The notes below the pieces were generated by a model. It searched no databases. It was given only the letters and a program-made list of their open reading frames with translations, and was not told the origin of the DNA. A program made the translations under genes and the position numbers. Shown here piece after piece: positions 5,359-10,604 of a DNA stretch of 11,333 nt. This DNA is from an archaeon (lineage in GTDB: Archaea; Nanobdellota; Nanobdellia; Pacearchaeales; GW2011-AR1), in contig JAUVHP010000032.1 of assembly GCA_030593225.1 (NCBI GenBank), forward strand, positions 1-11,333, read 5' to 3'. Each line of letters starts with the position of its first letter. Positions within the stretch are counted from its first letter, which is position 1.

Positions 5359-5814
5359 ATGTTAATTAGAACGCATTTAATTATTGCATTGTTTTTTAGT
5401 TTAATTTTTTTAAATTATTTTGATAATAAATTTTTATTTTTATTAATAGTTTTAATTTCTACTTTTATTCCAGATATTGATTCACGTTTTTCAAAATTAG
5501 GCAAGAGAAAAATTTTCAGACCTTTACAATTTTTTGCAGGACATAGAAAAATTTTTCATAGTTTTTTATTTTTAGGATTGATTAGTTTTCCTTTATTTTT
5601 TATTTCTAAAATAATTTTTTTTGGATTTATTTTAGGATATGGTTTGCATCTTTTTGTAGATTGTTTTAGTGTTATGGGAATTAAACCTTTTTATCCTTTT
5701 GAATATAAAATTAAAGGTTTTATTAGAACTGGAAAATTTTTGGAGAGTTTGATTTTTTATTGTTTTTTATTTATTGATGTTTGGTTGATTATTAGATATT
5801 TTCTGATTGTATAG
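5359..5814 (+). CDS. DUF457/YdjM-like membrane-bound metal-dependent hydrolase
   Basis: A 151-residue membrane protein with about four transmembrane segments (near 7-20, 25-38, 68-95 and 127-149). The residues diagnostic of the YdjM/DUF457 family are all visible: H6 in the first segment, the loop P38-D39-x-D41, the H62-R-x2-F-H67-S motif, and H97-x3-D101. Together they should bind a metal at the membrane surface. Family members are annotated as inner-membrane metal-dependent hydrolases; the substrate is not settled. The gene begins three bases after vapC and has no TATA at the usual distance, so it looks like the third gene of the vapBC transcript. The end of the gene is followed closely by the radA promoter (5832-5839). 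Confidence 0.85.
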   Translation: MLIRTHLIIALFFSLIFLNYFDNKFLFLLIVLISTFIPDIDSRFSKLGKRKIFRPLQFFAGHRKIFHSFLFLGLISFPLFFISKIIFFGFILGYGLHLFVDCFSVMGIKPFYPFEYKIKGFIRTGKFLESLIFYCFLFIDVWLIIRYFLIV

Positions 5815-5831
5815 TTTTGGATTGTATAAAA

Positions 5832-5839
5832 TTTATAAA
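5832..5839 (+). promoter_or_regulatory. TATA box of radA
   Basis: TTTATAAA is 29 to 22 bases before the ATG at 5861. It sits 17 bases after the upstream stop codon and decides the radA start. Confidence 0.75.
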
Positions 5840-5860
5840 GTGGATAAATTTTTGTTTTAT

Positions 5861-6835
5861 ATGGCTACTAAAAAGGTAAAAGAAAATAAAGCACCAGAAT
5901 TAACTGATTTACCTGGAATTGGTCCTGCTGTTTCTGCTAAGTTGGAATCTGCTGGTATTTTTGATATGATGTCTTTGGCTGTTATGAGTCCTGCAAGTTT
6001 GGGCGATGCTGCTGGAGTAAGTTCTGCTGTTGCTAGAAAAGCGATTCAGGCAGCAAGAGATATGCTTGAGCTTGGTTTTACTGATGGGCTGGAATATGCT
6101 GAAAAAAGATCTAATGTTTCTTATATAACAACTGGAAGTAAAAGTGTTAATGAGCTTCTGGGTGGAAGAGGAATTGAGTCGAGAGCCATAACTGAGGCCT
6201 TTGGTGCTTATGGCTCTGGAAAGACTCAGCTTGGTTCAACTTTGGCAGTTAATGTTCAATTGCCTGAGGAAAAGGGTGGTGCAAATGGCAAGGCGGTTTT
6301 TATTGATACTGAAGGAACTTTTAGACCTGCAAGAATAAAACAAATAGCTGAAGGAATTGGTGCTGACCCTGATAAAGTTTTGAAAAATATTTTGGTTGCA
6401 AGAGCTTTTAATTCAGACCATCAGATGTTGCTTTTAGAAAAAGTTGGAGAAATGATTAAAAATGGAGAACCCATCAAGCTTGTAATTGTTGATTCTTTGA
6501 CTGCACATTTTAGGGCAGAGTATGCTGGTCGTGGACAACTTGCTGATAGACAACAAAAGTTGAATAGATATATGCATGATTTGATGAAGTTGGCGGAGAC
6601 ACATAATTTGGCAGTTTATGTTACAAATCAGGTGATGGCAAATCCTGCACAAATGTTTGGAGACCCAACAACTGCAATTGGGGGGAATATTGTTGGACAT
6701 GCTTCTACTTATAGAATTTATCTTCGTAGAGGTAAGAAAGGTTCACGGGTTGCTAAATTAATTGATAGTCCAAACTTGCCAGACAATGAGACAATTTTTT
6801 GGGTTACTAACTCTGGTGTAGTTGATGAAGAGTGA
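5861..6835 (+). CDS. radA: DNA repair and recombination protein RadA
   Basis: The archaeal RecA/Rad51 recombinase, which forms ATP-dependent filaments on single-stranded DNA and carries out strand exchange. Residues 12-60 are the helix-hairpin-helix DNA-binding domain (LTDLPGIGPAVSAKL). The ATPase core has Walker A G115-AYGSGK-T122, Walker B L207-VIVD211-S, and GRGQLADRQQKLNRYM just after it, followed by the DNA-binding loop region QVMANPAQMFGDPTTAIGGNI. The reading frame is open back to 5807, but I choose ATG 5861 because it gives a 324-residue protein of normal length, begins with the usual Lys-rich lead-in, and has TTTATAAA at exactly the window's standard distance. It appears to be its own transcription unit despite lying close behind the DUF457 gene. 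Confidence 0.97.
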   Translation: MATKKVKENKAPELTDLPGIGPAVSAKLESAGIFDMMSLAVMSPASLGDAAGVSSAVARKAIQAARDMLELGFTDGLEYAEKRSNVSYITTGSKSVNELLGGRGIESRAITEAFGAYGSGKTQLGSTLAVNVQLPEEKGGANGKAVFIDTEGTFRPARIKQIAEGIGADPDKVLKNILVARAFNSDHQMLLLEKVGEMIKNGEPIKLVIVDSLTAHFRAEYAGRGQLADRQQKLNRYMHDLMKLAETHNLAVYVTNQVMANPAQMFGDPTTAIGGNIVGHASTYRIYLRRGKKGSRVAKLIDSPNLPDNETIFWVTNSGVVDEE

Positions 6836-6870
6836 TTTTGATATCTTTTTAATTTATACTTCGTTATTTC

Positions 6871-6901
6871 CTTCCTTACATACGTGAGTATGCTACGGAA
6901 G
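6871..6901 (+). other. Hairpin with GTGA (GNRA) loop downstream of radA
   Basis: CTTCC (6871-6875) pairs with GGAAG (6897-6901), and CATAC (6879-6883) pairs with GTATG (6888-6892) around a GTGA loop, with a small internal loop between. It lies 36 bases after the radA stop. It may be a 3'-end stabiliser, part of a terminator or an RNA fragment; no oligo-T tract follows directly. Confidence 0.4.
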
Positions 6902-6939
6902 AAAAGTGCCTCGTCTAAATCAAAAATCTAAACAAAATT

Positions 6940-6971
6940 GGGAGAGAAGAGGGGGGAAGAAAAAGAGAAAA
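6940..6971 (+). other. 32-base pure purine tract with a G6 run
   Basis: Every base from 6940 to 6971 on the plus strand is A or G, including GGGGGG at 6951-6956. This is very unusual for such AT-rich DNA. It directly abuts the TATA-like TTTATTAA (6972-6979) of the methyltransferase gene, occupying and extending the BRE position. Confidence 0.8.
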
Positions 6972-6979
6972 TTTATTAA
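6972..6979 (+). promoter_or_regulatory. Candidate TATA box of the methyltransferase gene
   Basis: TTTATTAA would place transcription start near 7001 if the spacing of other promoters holds, giving a 16-base leader with a Shine-Dalgarno sequence. No better TATA exists at -29 to -22 from ATG 7017; TTTATTTT (6989-6996) is a weaker alternative. Confidence 0.45.
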
Positions 6980-7004
6980 GCAAAATTGTTTATTTTTAAT
7001 AAGA

Positions 7005-7009
7005 GAGGT
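7005..7009 (+). promoter_or_regulatory. Shine-Dalgarno sequence of the methyltransferase gene
   Basis: GAGGT ends seven bases before the ATG at 7017 and matches the archaeal 16S 3' end (CACCTCC). It supports 7017 over the in-frame ATG at 7035 and is one of only two clear sites of this kind in the window. Confidence 0.6.
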
Positions 7010-7016
7010 TTGATAA

Positions 7017-7793
7017 ATGCCAAAAGATAGAGGGATGAAAAATATTGATTTGTATCTAGATAATTTTACTAAATTAATTACTGTAAAGATAAAGAAAAAG
7101 GGGAAGGTTAAGATTCTTGATGCTGGTTGTGGATATGGAATTGCTATGGCTGAACTAGTAAAGATATTTGGAGAAAAAGTTGAGGTCGTAGGATTTAATT
7201 ATTCAAAGCATGATGGGAATAAGGAATTGTTAAAAAGAGAATTATTGAAGAAAAAGGTTTTCTCAAGAATAGAACTTAAAAAAATAAAAAATTTTCCAAA
7301 GTTTATTTATTGTGATGCGAGTAATAAATTGCCTTTTAAAGATCATGAATTTGATTTTATCTATAGTATGATTTCCATGTATCTTTTTGATGATAAAATT
7401 GCTTTTTTAGAAGAATGTAATAGAATTTTAAAAAAAGATGGCATTGCAAGAATAAGTCCAGCATTTGGAAGGCATGATTCAAAACTTATAAGGGGGCAAA
7501 AAGGAGTTCCAGAATATTATCAGTACTTCTGGGAGGTGTGGGATAAAGGAAAACAAATTAAAATTTGGGAGTATTGTAATAAAACAAGTGGTGTTCGTTC
7601 TATTTGGAAAAACAGATTGAAAGGAGATAATCCAATGTATATTGAAATTTTTGGAAATGTGAAAGTGAATTTTAAATTAAGATTTATTTCTTCAGTTGAT
7701 CTTAATTTGATTTGGAATGATTGGGGAGGGGTTAAAAGTATTTATACAACTCAGTTAAGGGAAGATTTTAATCCAAGATATAGAAAACAATAA
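7017..7793 (+). CDS. Class I SAM-dependent methyltransferase, substrate unknown
   Basis: The first 150 residues form a Rossmann-type methyltransferase domain. Motif I is ILDAGCGYG (33-41), binding S-adenosylmethionine. VEVVGFNYS is the second strand with its ribose-contact region, FIYCDASNKLPFKD is the segment before motif II, EFDFIYSMISMYLF is the strand carrying the active-site face, and ECNRILKKDGIARISP is the post-motif region typical of the Methyltransf_11 type. The last 100 residues are Trp/Tyr/Lys-rich and I do not recognise them; they may set substrate choice. There is no signal or membrane segment. Unlike its neighbours the gene appears to have a leader with a Shine-Dalgarno site and lies behind a polypurine tract, which may indicate acquisition by transfer (inference). 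The spacing suggests it is monocistronic. Confidence 0.85.
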   Translation: MPKDRGMKNIDLYLDNFTKLITVKIKKKGKVKILDAGCGYGIAMAELVKIFGEKVEVVGFNYSKHDGNKELLKRELLKKKVFSRIELKKIKNFPKFIYCDASNKLPFKDHEFDFIYSMISMYLFDDKIAFLEECNRILKKDGIARISPAFGRHDSKLIRGQKGVPEYYQYFWEVWDKGKQIKIWEYCNKTSGVRSIWKNRLKGDNPMYIEIFGNVKVNFKLRFISSVDLNLIWNDWGGVKSIYTTQLREDFNPRYRKQ

Positions 7794-7839
7794 CTCAGTT
7801 TATTTGCCTTAGTATTTTGTCAATATTTTCTTTTGGAAG

Positions 7840-8121
7840 TTAAGATTTTAAATAAATTTCATACTTGTCTTTTAAGTAAGTTATTGTGTCTTCTGCGTAA
7901 TTAAGTACCCCCAAGCCTCCTACTGCCGCCATTACTCCGCTTACAGTATCAAAATCAGATAACATTCCTGCTCCAAATAATGCCAATGCTTCTAATGCTT
8001 TTCCTGGTGCCTCATTAATTCTTTGTGCATATGACTCTCCTACAGCCTTATCTATTTTCTGTCTTCTTTCTTCAATTCTCTTGTAATTTTCTTCAAATTC
8101 TTGTTTTTCTTTTTGTGTCAT
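7840..8121 (-). CDS. Hypothetical 93-residue protein with coiled-coil N-terminus and Gly/Ala-rich hydrophobic centre
   Basis: I do not recognise a family. Residues 2-27 are highly charged (KEKQEFEENYKRIEERRQKID) and probably form a coiled coil. Residues 39-74 are rich in Gly, Ala, Leu and Val (ALALFGAGML, GVMAAVGGLGVL) and could pack as two amphipathic or membrane-active helices separated by an acidic SDFDT loop. The C-terminus is a Tyr/Lys helix. The gene is supported by a near-ideal ribosome-binding site, AAAGGAGGT seven bases before the ATG, rare in this window. Its upstream leader has alternative hairpins and a TATA box at 8186-8193. It is convergent with the methyltransferase gene and divergent from the LAGLIDADG gene. 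Its features would suit a small regulated protein, possibly membrane-interacting, but function is unknown. Confidence 0.7.
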   Translation of the reverse strand: MTQKEKQEFEENYKRIEERRQKIDKAVGESYAQRINEAPGKALEALALFGAGMLSDFDTVSGVMAAVGGLGVLNYAEDTITYLKDKYEIYLKS

Positions 8122-8128
8122 TTTTTGT

Positions 8129-8137
8129 ACCTCCTTT
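8129..8137 (-). promoter_or_regulatory. Strong Shine-Dalgarno sequence of the 93-residue gene
   Basis: AAAGGAGGT on the minus strand is a near-full match to the archaeal anti-SD, seven bases from the ATG at 8121. It is the best ribosome-binding site in the window. Confidence 0.8.
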
Positions 8138-8161
8138 CACTTGTATATTTCAGCGTGAAAG
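8134..8161 (-). promoter_or_regulatory. Leader with two mutually exclusive hairpins next to the ribosome-binding site
   Basis: On the transcript CTTTCAC (8161-8155) pairs perfectly with GTGAAAG (8140-8134), whose last bases are the first bases of the Shine-Dalgarno AAAGGAGGT. The overlapping alternative TTTCA (8160-8156) with TGAAA (8152-8148) around a 3-base loop uses the same left arm. Only one can form at a time. Confidence 0.55.
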
Positions 8162-8185
8162 TCCTAAAATTTATATTGATTCGGG

Positions 8186-8193
8186 CTTATAAA
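8186..8193 (-). promoter_or_regulatory. Candidate TATA box of the 93-residue gene
   Basis: TTTATAAG on the minus strand predicts a start near 8164 and a leader of about 43 bases. No TATA is seen 22-29 bases from the ATG, so this gene is not leaderless. Confidence 0.5.
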
Positions 8194-8283
8194 TCTTTCT
8201 ATTTGTAACTATTAAGTAATGGTAACGATATTGAAAAAGCTTTTTTAAGAAATTATATGATTCTGCACGGATTTATAGAAAAG

Positions 8284-8291
8284 TTTATAAA
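8284..8291 (+). promoter_or_regulatory. TATA box of the LAGLIDADG gene
   Basis: TTTATAAA at exactly -29 to -22 from the ATG at 8313. Confidence 0.7.
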
Positions 8292-8312
8292 AAATAAGAG
8301 CGTTATTTTGAT

Positions 8313-8978
8313 ATGAATATTCCTTCAAAGATTTCTCCTGAACTTGCAGAAGAGGTTGGTTGGCATATTGGGGATGGAAGCATGAATTTTTATAATAATA
8401 GAGGAAAATTAAGAGGACTTTATCAATTGCGTGGGCATATTGAAGATGATGAAGAGCATTATAGAAGTAGAATAAAACCTCTTTTCGAAAAGTTATATGG
8501 ATTAAAACTAAATATCAGAAAAATGCCTTCAACAAGGGTAGTTGGATTTCAAGTTTGGAATAATGATTTAGTTAATTTCAAAAAAAGTCTTGGGATTTCG
8601 TTAGGTAAGAAATTTGATATAGAAATACCTAAAATGTTTTTTAAAAATTCTGAATTAAAAAGAGCGATTTTAAGAGGTATTTTTGATACTGATGGAGGAA
8701 TTTATTTAGAGAAGAAAAATAAAAAATTATATCCAAGAATTTATATTACAACAATCTCGTTTAATCTTTCTGAACAATTATTAAAATTATTTGGTGAATT
8801 AGGATTTCGTATTACAAGATACGATCAATTATATAATAAGAAATTTAATCGGCAAAGAAGTTATATTCTTACAATAAGGGGTGTTGAGATGTTTCACAAG
8901 TTTATGAAAGAAATAATTCCTGAGAATCCGAAACACAAAAGAAAATACAAATATTTCTTGGAGTCACAAGACTTATAA
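8313..8978 (+). CDS. Free-standing LAGLIDADG homing endonuclease-like protein
   Basis: A 221-residue protein with two LAGLIDADG motifs, so a monomer able to make a pseudo-symmetric DNA-cutting fold. Motif 1 is LAEEVGWHIGDGS (11-23) with the catalytic acidic residue D21. Motif 2 is LKRAILRGIFDTDGG (115-129) with D127. Both acidic residues are kept, which argues for activity. The basic C-terminus (KHKRKYKYF) would suit DNA contact. It is not inside an intron or intein here: it has its own leaderless-type promoter and its TAA lies within the TATA box of the following tRNA-Ile gene, which does carry an intron. It could be a mobile endonuclease that settled next to a tRNA, or a domesticated DNA-binding protein; the sequence cannot decide. 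Confidence 0.88.
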   Translation: MNIPSKISPELAEEVGWHIGDGSMNFYNNRGKLRGLYQLRGHIEDDEEHYRSRIKPLFEKLYGLKLNIRKMPSTRVVGFQVWNNDLVNFKKSLGISLGKKFDIEIPKMFFKNSELKRAILRGIFDTDGGIYLEKKNKKLYPRIYITTISFNLSEQLLKLFGELGFRITRYDQLYNKKFNRQRSYILTIRGVEMFHKFMKEIIPENPKHKRKYKYFLESQDL

Positions 8979-8979
8979 A
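8972..8979 (+). promoter_or_regulatory. TATA box of the tRNA-Ile gene, overlapping the endonuclease stop codon
   Basis: CTTATAAA lies 32 to 25 bases upstream of the mature tRNA 5' end at 9004, predicting transcription start near 9001. The TAA at 8976-8978 is inside it. Confidence 0.65.
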
Positions 8980-9003
8980 TAATATCCAATTCTGAATTTT
9001 CAG

Positions 9004-9120
9004 GAGGCTATAGCTCAGTCTGGCAGAGCGCAACTCTGATAAAAGTAAAGATTTACTTTTGCTAAATCTTTTTAAGATTCAGGAAGGTTGAAGTCCACGG
9101 TTCAAATCCGTGTAGCCTCA
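9004..9120 (+). tRNA. tRNA-Ile(GAU) with a 43-base intron
   Basis: A complete cloverleaf can be drawn. Acceptor stem GAGGCTA (9004-9010) pairs with TAGCCTC (9113-9119), discriminator A9120. The D stem is GCTC/GAGC with GG in the loop. The anticodon stem is CAACT (9031-9035) with GGTTG (9086-9090), one T-G pair at its end. The variable loop is AAGTC, and the T arm is CACGG-TTCAAAT-CCGTG. After removal of 9042-9084 the anticodon loop is CTGATAA, anticodon GAT, the isoleucine tRNA that reads ATC and ATT. The CCA end is not encoded. The gene follows the LAGLIDADG endonuclease by 25 bases and precedes rpl15e; its TATA box overlaps the endonuclease stop. Confidence 0.93.
9042..9084 (+). other. tRNA intron at the canonical 37/38 site
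   Basis: A bulge-helix-bulge can be seen: the 4-bp helix CTGA (9036-9039) with TCAG (9079-9082), a 3-base bulge TAA (9040-9042) on the 5' side and GAA (9083-9085) on the 3' side. The archaeal splicing endonuclease cuts after the second base of each bulge, giving this 43-base intron. The helix beyond the 5' bulge is weak, so the motif is of the relaxed type. Confidence 0.85.
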
Positions 9121-9168
9121 TTTCTACTTACCCCAAACTTTTTAGAGTAAGAATAAAATTCTTTCACG

Positions 9169-9194
9169 AAAAGTTCTTCTACCAAAGAACTTTT
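9169..9194. promoter_or_regulatory. 10-bp perfect inverted repeat overlapping the rpl15e TATA box
   Basis: AAAAGTTCTT (9169-9178) and AAGAACTTTT (9185-9194) are exact reverse complements with a 6-base loop. The right arm overlaps the TATA-like CTTTTAAA (9190-9197). It could be an operator, or a hairpin ending the tRNA transcript. Confidence 0.6.
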
Positions 9195-9197
9195 AAA
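9190..9197 (+). promoter_or_regulatory. TATA-like box of rpl15e
   Basis: CTTTTAAA at -29 to -22 from the ATG at 9219, partly inside the inverted repeat. Confidence 0.6.
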
Positions 9198-9218
9198 TCA
9201 AATTTTTCTACATAAAAT

Positions 9219-9791
9219 ATGGTTAAAGGATTATATCATTATTTAAGAGAAGCTTGGAAAAAGCCAGATATGAAAGTTTTGAGAGAACGAATGATTGAAT
9301 GGAGAAAATCTGATGTTTTTACTAAAGTTGAGAAACCTTTGAGATTAGATAGAGCAAGAGCTTTAGGATATAAGGATAAGAAAGGTTTTGTTATAATTAG
9401 AATTAGATTAAAAAGAGGAGGGCATAAAAGAACTCGTCCGAATAAAGGTAGAAGAAGTAAGAGATTGCATACGAGAAAAACTTTGAAGATGAGTTATAAA
9501 TGGATTGCAGAACAAAGAGTTGCTAGAAAATATAAGAACCTTGAAGTTTTGAATTCTTATCAAATTGGAAAAGATGGGGTAAGTTATTTTTATGAAGTTA
9601 TTTGTGTTGATGCGAGTAAGCCAGAAATAAAGAATGATAAAAAGATAAATTGGATTTGTAAACCTAAGAATCAAAAGCGTCCGATGAGGGGACTTACTAG
9701 TGCAGGTAAGAAGTCGAGAGGGTTGAGGAATAAAAATCCGACTTCAAAAGTTCGTCCGTCAGTAAGAGCTGGAAAGAGACGAGGGAAATAG
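9219..9791 (+). CDS. rpl15e: 50S ribosomal protein L15e
   Basis: The archaeal/eukaryotic-type L15e, a large-subunit protein buried in 23S rRNA. At 190 residues it has the usual family length. The conserved N-terminus MVKGLYHYLREAWKKPD, the basic core RALGYKDKKGFVIIRIRLKRGGHKRTRP, the segment ERVARKYKNLEVLNSYQIGKDG-like (here EQRVARKYKNLEVLNSY), and the C-terminal RGLTSAGKKSRGLRNK with a Lys/Arg tail are all present. It is very basic, as expected for an rRNA-binding protein, and is a single-gene unit just downstream of tRNA-Ile. Its promoter carries an inverted repeat across the TATA box, which leaves room for feedback or growth-linked control (inference). Confidence 0.97.
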   Translation: MVKGLYHYLREAWKKPDMKVLRERMIEWRKSDVFTKVEKPLRLDRARALGYKDKKGFVIIRIRLKRGGHKRTRPNKGRRSKRLHTRKTLKMSYKWIAEQRVARKYKNLEVLNSYQIGKDGVSYFYEVICVDASKPEIKNDKKINWICKPKNQKRPMRGLTSAGKKSRGLRNKNPTSKVRPSVRAGKRRGK

Positions 9792-9810
9792 ATTTTGGTT
9801 TATAATAATT

Positions 9811-9818
9811 TTTAAAAA
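9811..9818 (+). promoter_or_regulatory. TATA-like box of the 237-residue gene
   Basis: TTTAAAAA at exactly -29 to -22 from the ATG at 9840. Confidence 0.6.
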
Positions 9819-9839
9819 GATAGATTAGATGATAGTTTT

Positions 9840-10553
9840 ATGTCTGAGCCAAATATTAGTTATGAGGGTATATGTTTATTTTTAAATTCTAAAGAAGAGT
9901 ATATGGAAGAGTTGTTTGAGAATGTTCTTAAGGGAGGAAGATTATTTGAAGAAGATGAGAGGGGTATTTATATTGCTATTCAAGATAAGTGTATCGCAAA
10001 TGTTTATGGGATTCAAACTCCATTTTCGTTAAGGGGCAAATTATCTTCGGACGATGCAATTTTTGATTCGGCTCTTAGATTGGTTGGAGATTTCGGAAAT
10101 AATTTAGAAAGATTGACTTTGCTTTCAGAAGAAGGAAAAATTTGCCAGGACAATTTGTATTTTGACAAAAGAGGTTTCCCAGATTATTCTAATGAGAAGC
10201 ATTTTGATTTCAAGAAAGTTACTGAATGGGTTAAGTTGGCACAGGATTATACTCATGCAGAAAATAAAGATCTTCCAGATGATATGGAAAAACCTGAGAG
10301 AGAAATCTTTGGACTTGTTCCAACTTTTCAATCTCTTAGAGATTTGAAGAATTTAGGTGGAAAACGAATGGATACAAGGGGTTATTTTATTGTTGGGGAG
10401 ACTTTTGCTCAGAGTGTGCAGAATTTTTTTGATATGTACGATGCTACTTTAAATCATGTAGGGTGGCTAAAGAAAAGGGAATCTATGATTCATTTTGGAA
10501 AAGAAAAAGGAAATAGTGAGGGTAAACCTTATGTTGCAAAAGTAATTTTGTAA
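9840..10553 (+). CDS. Hypothetical 237-residue soluble protein
   Basis: I do not recognise a family. The protein looks globular and cytoplasmic: no signal peptide, no transmembrane segment, no low-complexity tract and few Cys. The N-terminal half (1-100) alternates strands and helices, with GIYIAIQDKCIANVYGIQTPFSLRGKL as a possible beta sheet core and SSDDAIFDSALRLVGDFGNN as a helix. A middle acidic region (about 115-160) is rich in Asp, Glu and Lys. The C-terminal half has LVPTFQSLRDLKNLGGKRMDTRGYFIVGETF and an aromatic helix SVQNFFDMYDATLNHVGW. The gene has a standard leaderless-type promoter, so it is expressed on its own, between L15e and rubrerythrin. Neighbours do not predict its role. 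Confidence 0.75.
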   Translation: MSEPNISYEGICLFLNSKEEYMEELFENVLKGGRLFEEDERGIYIAIQDKCIANVYGIQTPFSLRGKLSSDDAIFDSALRLVGDFGNNLERLTLLSEEGKICQDNLYFDKRGFPDYSNEKHFDFKKVTEWVKLAQDYTHAENKDLPDDMEKPEREIFGLVPTFQSLRDLKNLGGKRMDTRGYFIVGETFAQSVQNFFDMYDATLNHVGWLKKRESMIHFGKEKGNSEGKPYVAKVIL

Positions 10554-10575
10554 GTTTCCAAAAAGATACAAAATT

Positions 10576-10583
10576 TATTTAAA
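10576..10583 (+). promoter_or_regulatory. TATA-like box of the rubrerythrin operon
   Basis: TATTTAAA, within TTTATTTAAA, at -29 to -22 from the ATG at 10605. Confidence 0.6.
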
Positions 10584-10604
10584 GTATTTAATGATAATTT
10601 TATT

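Noticed and set aside
8234..8245. AAAAAGCTTTTT palindrome upstream of the endonuclease gene
   Set aside because: A 12-bp A/T-dominated palindrome is not surprising in DNA of this composition, and it is not placed at a promoter element.
9408..9674. Minus-strand open frame inside rpl15e
   Set aside because: Antisense shadow of a conserved ribosomal protein with no sign of its own expression signals.
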